This document shows, in pieces, positions 7,616 through 9,482 of a stretch of DNA of 9,482 nt. The notes below the pieces were generated by a model, which did not search any database, was not told the origin of the DNA, and saw only the letters and a list, made by a program, of their open reading frames with translations. The number at the start of each line of letters is the position of its first letter. Position 1 is the stretch's first letter. Both the position numbers and the translations under genes were made by a program. The stretch comes from an uncultured Erysipelotrichaceae bacterium (lineage in GTDB: Bacteria > Bacillota_I > Bacilli_A > Erysipelotrichales > Erysipelotrichaceae): contig CAMWMY010000038.1 of NCBI GenBank assembly GCA_947175465.1, forward strand, positions 1-9,482. Reading direction: 5' to 3'.

Positions 7616-8884
7616 ATGTTACGAGTTGTCGAGACTTTCAGCGGAATCGGTAGTCAAGCGAAAGCATTACAAAAATTAGGAATAGAACATGAAATCGTAA
7701 ATACTGTCGAATGGGATATTGCTGCTTTTTATGCTTATGATATTATTCATAATGGTGTACAAGATTTATCACAATATCAACACCTTTCTAAAGATGAGAT
7801 TTTGCGAATATTATCTAAATATGGTTTAAGTACTGATGGAAAGAATCCGTTAAACGAAAAGTTTTTGGCGATGTGGCCAGTAGACTCTTTGAGAAAAATT
7901 TTATGCGCCTTTAATAGAACAAAAAATCTAGGAAGTATAACTAATGTTACTTATGATATGCTTCCTAAAAAAATAGATTTATTAACATATTCTTTTCCTT
8001 GTCAAGATTTATCTATTTGTGGATCTTGGCATGGTAATATGACTGGCATTAATCGAGATGCTCATAACCGTTCAGGTATGTTGTGGGAAGTTGAACGTAT
8101 TTTAAAAGAATTGAAGAATGCTAGAAGACGCTTGCCTAAGTTTCTTTTAATGGAAAATGTGAGTAATATTCTCTCAAAAGCACATAGAAAGAACTTTGCT
8201 GAGTGGAAGAACTTCCTTGAAGAGTTGGGGTATTATAATCAAGTTTATACATTAAATGCTTCGAACTTTGGTAGTCCACAAAAAAGAGTTCGAACCTATA
8301 TGTTAAGTGTTTTTTGTTCCAGTAAAACAAAAAAACAAAAGGTAGAAAAATATTTTATAGAACATAATTTGGAAGAACAACCACCGTTACCAAGAACACC
8401 ATTAATTAATTATTTACGTGTTAATTACAATATTCCAAAATATAAGAGTGAGGCCGATATCAGTAATACAAATGACACTCCATCCAGAAGAAAAATATTT
8501 CGAGACAATGATATCGTTTATAATGGAATACGATGTATTTCTGATACTGTAAATACTTTAACAACAAAGCAAGATAGACATCCTACGGCAGGTATAGTTT
8601 TGTATCCTCAACATGCTGTGGGAAAAAGCGAATATAGAAATTTTACTCCGCGGGAATGTTTTTTATTTATGGGTTTCGATGAAGAAGATTACGAAATACT
8701 CTCACAGAATAATGTACAAATTAAAAAAAATCAATTATTATATAGTAAAGAGCGTTGCGAGAAACTCGCCGGAAACAGCATTGTAGTTGAAGTTTTAATG
8801 GCTATTTTTAGACAAGTTGATGAGATTGATAAGACTATTATCAGTATTCATCAGAATCATTATAAGAAAAAGAAGGTAAAGTAA
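7616..8884 (+). CDS. DNA (cytosine-5) methyltransferase
   Basis: A 422-residue C5-cytosine methyltransferase (DNA_methylase family, PF00145) that would transfer a methyl group from S-adenosylmethionine to C5 of cytosine in a specific site. Motifs seen: I, ETFSGIGSQ (6-14), SAM binding; IV, SFPCQDLS (126-133) with catalytic Cys129; VI, MENVSNI (179-185); VIII, QKRVR (222-226); IX-like, RNFTPRECFLFMGF (341-354); X, AGNSIVVEV (385-393). All catalytic parts are intact. The target recognition region lies between VIII and IX (about 231-340) and contains TLTTKQDRHPTAGIV (314-328). A long insert of about 75 residues separates motifs I and IV. AGGAG (7603-7607) stands 8 nt before the ATG. The gap to the AIPR gene, 22 nt, is the largest in the operon, yet no convincing separate promoter is visible. 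Its likely job is to protect host DNA from the upstream nuclease genes. The sequence recognised cannot be read from the protein. Confidence 0.95.
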   Translation: MLRVVETFSGIGSQAKALQKLGIEHEIVNTVEWDIAAFYAYDIIHNGVQDLSQYQHLSKDEILRILSKYGLSTDGKNPLNEKFLAMWPVDSLRKILCAFNRTKNLGSITNVTYDMLPKKIDLLTYSFPCQDLSICGSWHGNMTGINRDAHNRSGMLWEVERILKELKNARRRLPKFLLMENVSNILSKAHRKNFAEWKNFLEELGYYNQVYTLNASNFGSPQKRVRTYMLSVFCSSKTKKQKVEKYFIEHNLEEQPPLPRTPLINYLRVNYNIPKYKSEADISNTNDTPSRRKIFRDNDIVYNGIRCISDTVNTLTTKQDRHPTAGIVLYPQHAVGKSEYRNFTPRECFLFMGFDEEDYEILSQNNVQIKKNQLLYSKERCEKLAGNSIVVEVLMAIFRQVDEIDKTIISIHQNHYKKKKVK

Positions 8885-8887
8885 ATT

Positions 8888-9205
8888 ATGACAAAATCGG
8901 ATAGACTTTCGTTAGTTGCATATTATTTATCTAAATTTGACATGAAAGCGGTAGAGCGACTTGGTTATAGCAATAGGAGTGAAGCAATGAGAATTATATC
9001 TCATAAATTGGGTAGTAACAATGAATATCTAAAACGTCGTAGAGATGAATTTGATGTTCTTACGGGTAGTCATCGTAGAGGTCAGTGTAATCGTCCACCT
9101 GTTCCGAGTGTAACTGATTATCATAATCAGTTCAAGAATATTAGCTTTGAAGAATTTACTGGCAGAGTTGTTCAATTGCTATGCGATGCTCCTGATTTAA
9201 ACTAA
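8888..9205 (+). CDS. Small basic protein with RRDEFD motif, function unknown
   Basis: A 105-residue soluble protein I cannot assign to a named function. The first 60 residues look helical: AYYLSKFD (11-18), ERLGYSNRSEAMRII (23-37), LGSNNEYLKRRRDEFDVL (41-58), then a basic stretch HRRGQCNRPP (62-71) and a final amphipathic helix SFEEFTGRVVQLLCD (86-100). The YYLSKFD...LGY...LG...RDEFD pattern resembles N-terminal segments of larger restriction-type proteins as I remember them, which would make this a stand-alone version, possibly DNA-binding. It begins 3 nt after the methyltransferase stop with only a modest Shine-Dalgarno-like AGAAGG (8871-8876), 11 nt upstream, so its yield may be lower than its neighbours or depend on coupling. 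Co-transcription argues for a part in the same system, for example as specificity factor, regulator or accessory subunit. The reading frame is convincing; the role is open. Confidence 0.75.
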   Translation: MTKSDRLSLVAYYLSKFDMKAVERLGYSNRSEAMRIISHKLGSNNEYLKRRRDEFDVLTGSHRRGQCNRPPVPSVTDYHNQFKNISFEEFTGRVVQLLCDAPDLN

Positions 9206-9252
9206 TACCTTAATATTTTATGAATGAATATGACAAAGAATTGAATAACTGT

Positions 9253-9281
9253 ATATTTCTTGTTCTAAGGTGTAGAAATAT
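9253..9281 (+). terminator. Weak hairpin after the operon, possible terminator
   Basis: ATATTTCT (9253-9260) pairs perfectly with AGAAATAT (9274-9281) around a 13-nt loop, 47 nt after the last stop codon. Only one of eight pairs is G-C and the following bases have only short T stretches, so if it ends transcription it does so poorly. It is the best candidate seen for the operon end. Confidence 0.25.
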
Positions 9282-9466
9282 TTAAATTTATCCCAAAGCG
9301 GTTATGGTATTCTCAATAGTATTTTAAATCGACATAAAAAGGATTGTTTAAAACTTAAGCATTAATAAAAAAAATACCACCTGTTCTGTTAAAATAAACG
9401 AATGATATTTTTTAAACCCACACAGACTTATACAAACTTAAAACAGAAATATTTTGCTTGTTTTTA

Positions 9467-9472
9467 TTGACA
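9467..9472 (+). promoter_or_regulatory. Possible -35 box of a gene beyond the window
   Basis: An exact TTGACA occurs 10 nt before the right edge, preceded by T-rich DNA. A matching -10 box would fall outside the window, so this can only be noted as a candidate for a rightward promoter. Confidence 0.25.
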
Positions 9473-9482
9473 GATATAAAAG

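Larger units (their letters stand above)
9206..9482. other. A+T-rich non-coding downstream region
   Basis: No gene is supported here. A 21-codon frame from the ATG at 9220 has no ribosome binding site and is not called. The stretch has a weak hairpin (9253-9281), long A-runs and, at the right edge, a consensus -35-like hexamer (9467-9472). It appears to be the spacer between this operon and a gene outside the window. Confidence 0.65.

Noticed and set aside
351..9205. DISARM or BREX system
   Set aside because: The helicase is of the Z1 type and there is no DrmA/DrmB, PLD nuclease, PglZ or BrxC-like protein. The AIPR and MORC-like proteins instead place it with the predicted MORC-linked restriction systems.
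9220..9285. 21-codon frame after the last gene
   Set aside because: There is no ribosome binding site and no conserved feature, and it overlaps the weak hairpin at 9253-9281.
9391..9416. AAAATA / TATTTT inverted repeat after the operon as a terminator
   Set aside because: The stem is six A-T pairs only, with imperfect extension. In this A+T-rich spacer it is not distinguishable from chance.

Overview
The window is an A+T-rich bacterial segment (G+C roughly a third, judged by eye). It has strong AGGAGG-type Shine-Dalgarno sites about 8 nt before nearly every start, plus one GTG start. That style fits a low-G+C member of the Bacillota (Clostridia or Lactobacillales-like), but no gene here fixes the species. 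There is no tRNA, rRNA, CRISPR array, transposase or integrase in the window.

Layout: positions 1-350 are non-coding. This stretch holds a good intrinsic-terminator-like hairpin (71-106), a dyad at 25-44, an imperfect direct repeat (71-121 / 151-184), a weak promoter candidate and the leader of the first gene. From 351 to 9205 six genes lie head to tail on the plus strand with junctions of -11, 0, +3, +22 and +3 nt, so they almost certainly form one operon. In order they are: a MORC/MutL-like GHKL-S5 ATPase; a Z1-domain superfamily 2 helicase-like ATPase; a PD-(D/E)XK nuclease-type protein (DUF4420 family); an AIPR (abortive infection phage resistance) protein; a cytosine-5 DNA methyltransferase; and a 105-residue basic protein of unknown function. 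Positions 9206-9482 are non-coding, with a weak hairpin and, at the very edge, a TTGACA that may belong to a promoter lying outside.

How the genes work together: this set matches the predicted restriction-modification/phage-resistance systems in which prokaryotic MORC-type GHKL ATPases are linked to SF2 helicases and endonucleases (Iyer, Abhiman and Aravind 2008, from memory). The reading is that the methyltransferase marks host DNA as self, the MORC-like clamp and the Z1 ATPase load on or remodel unmarked DNA, the PD-(D/E)XK protein cuts it, and the AIPR protein contributes an effector or recognition function. The family architecture has been described by computation. What is less well described, and most worth attention, is the small sixth protein, the position of the methyltransferase after all the likely toxic components, the altered ATP-site residues of the GHKL protein, and the structure of the leader. 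Biochemical roles beyond the domain level are inference.
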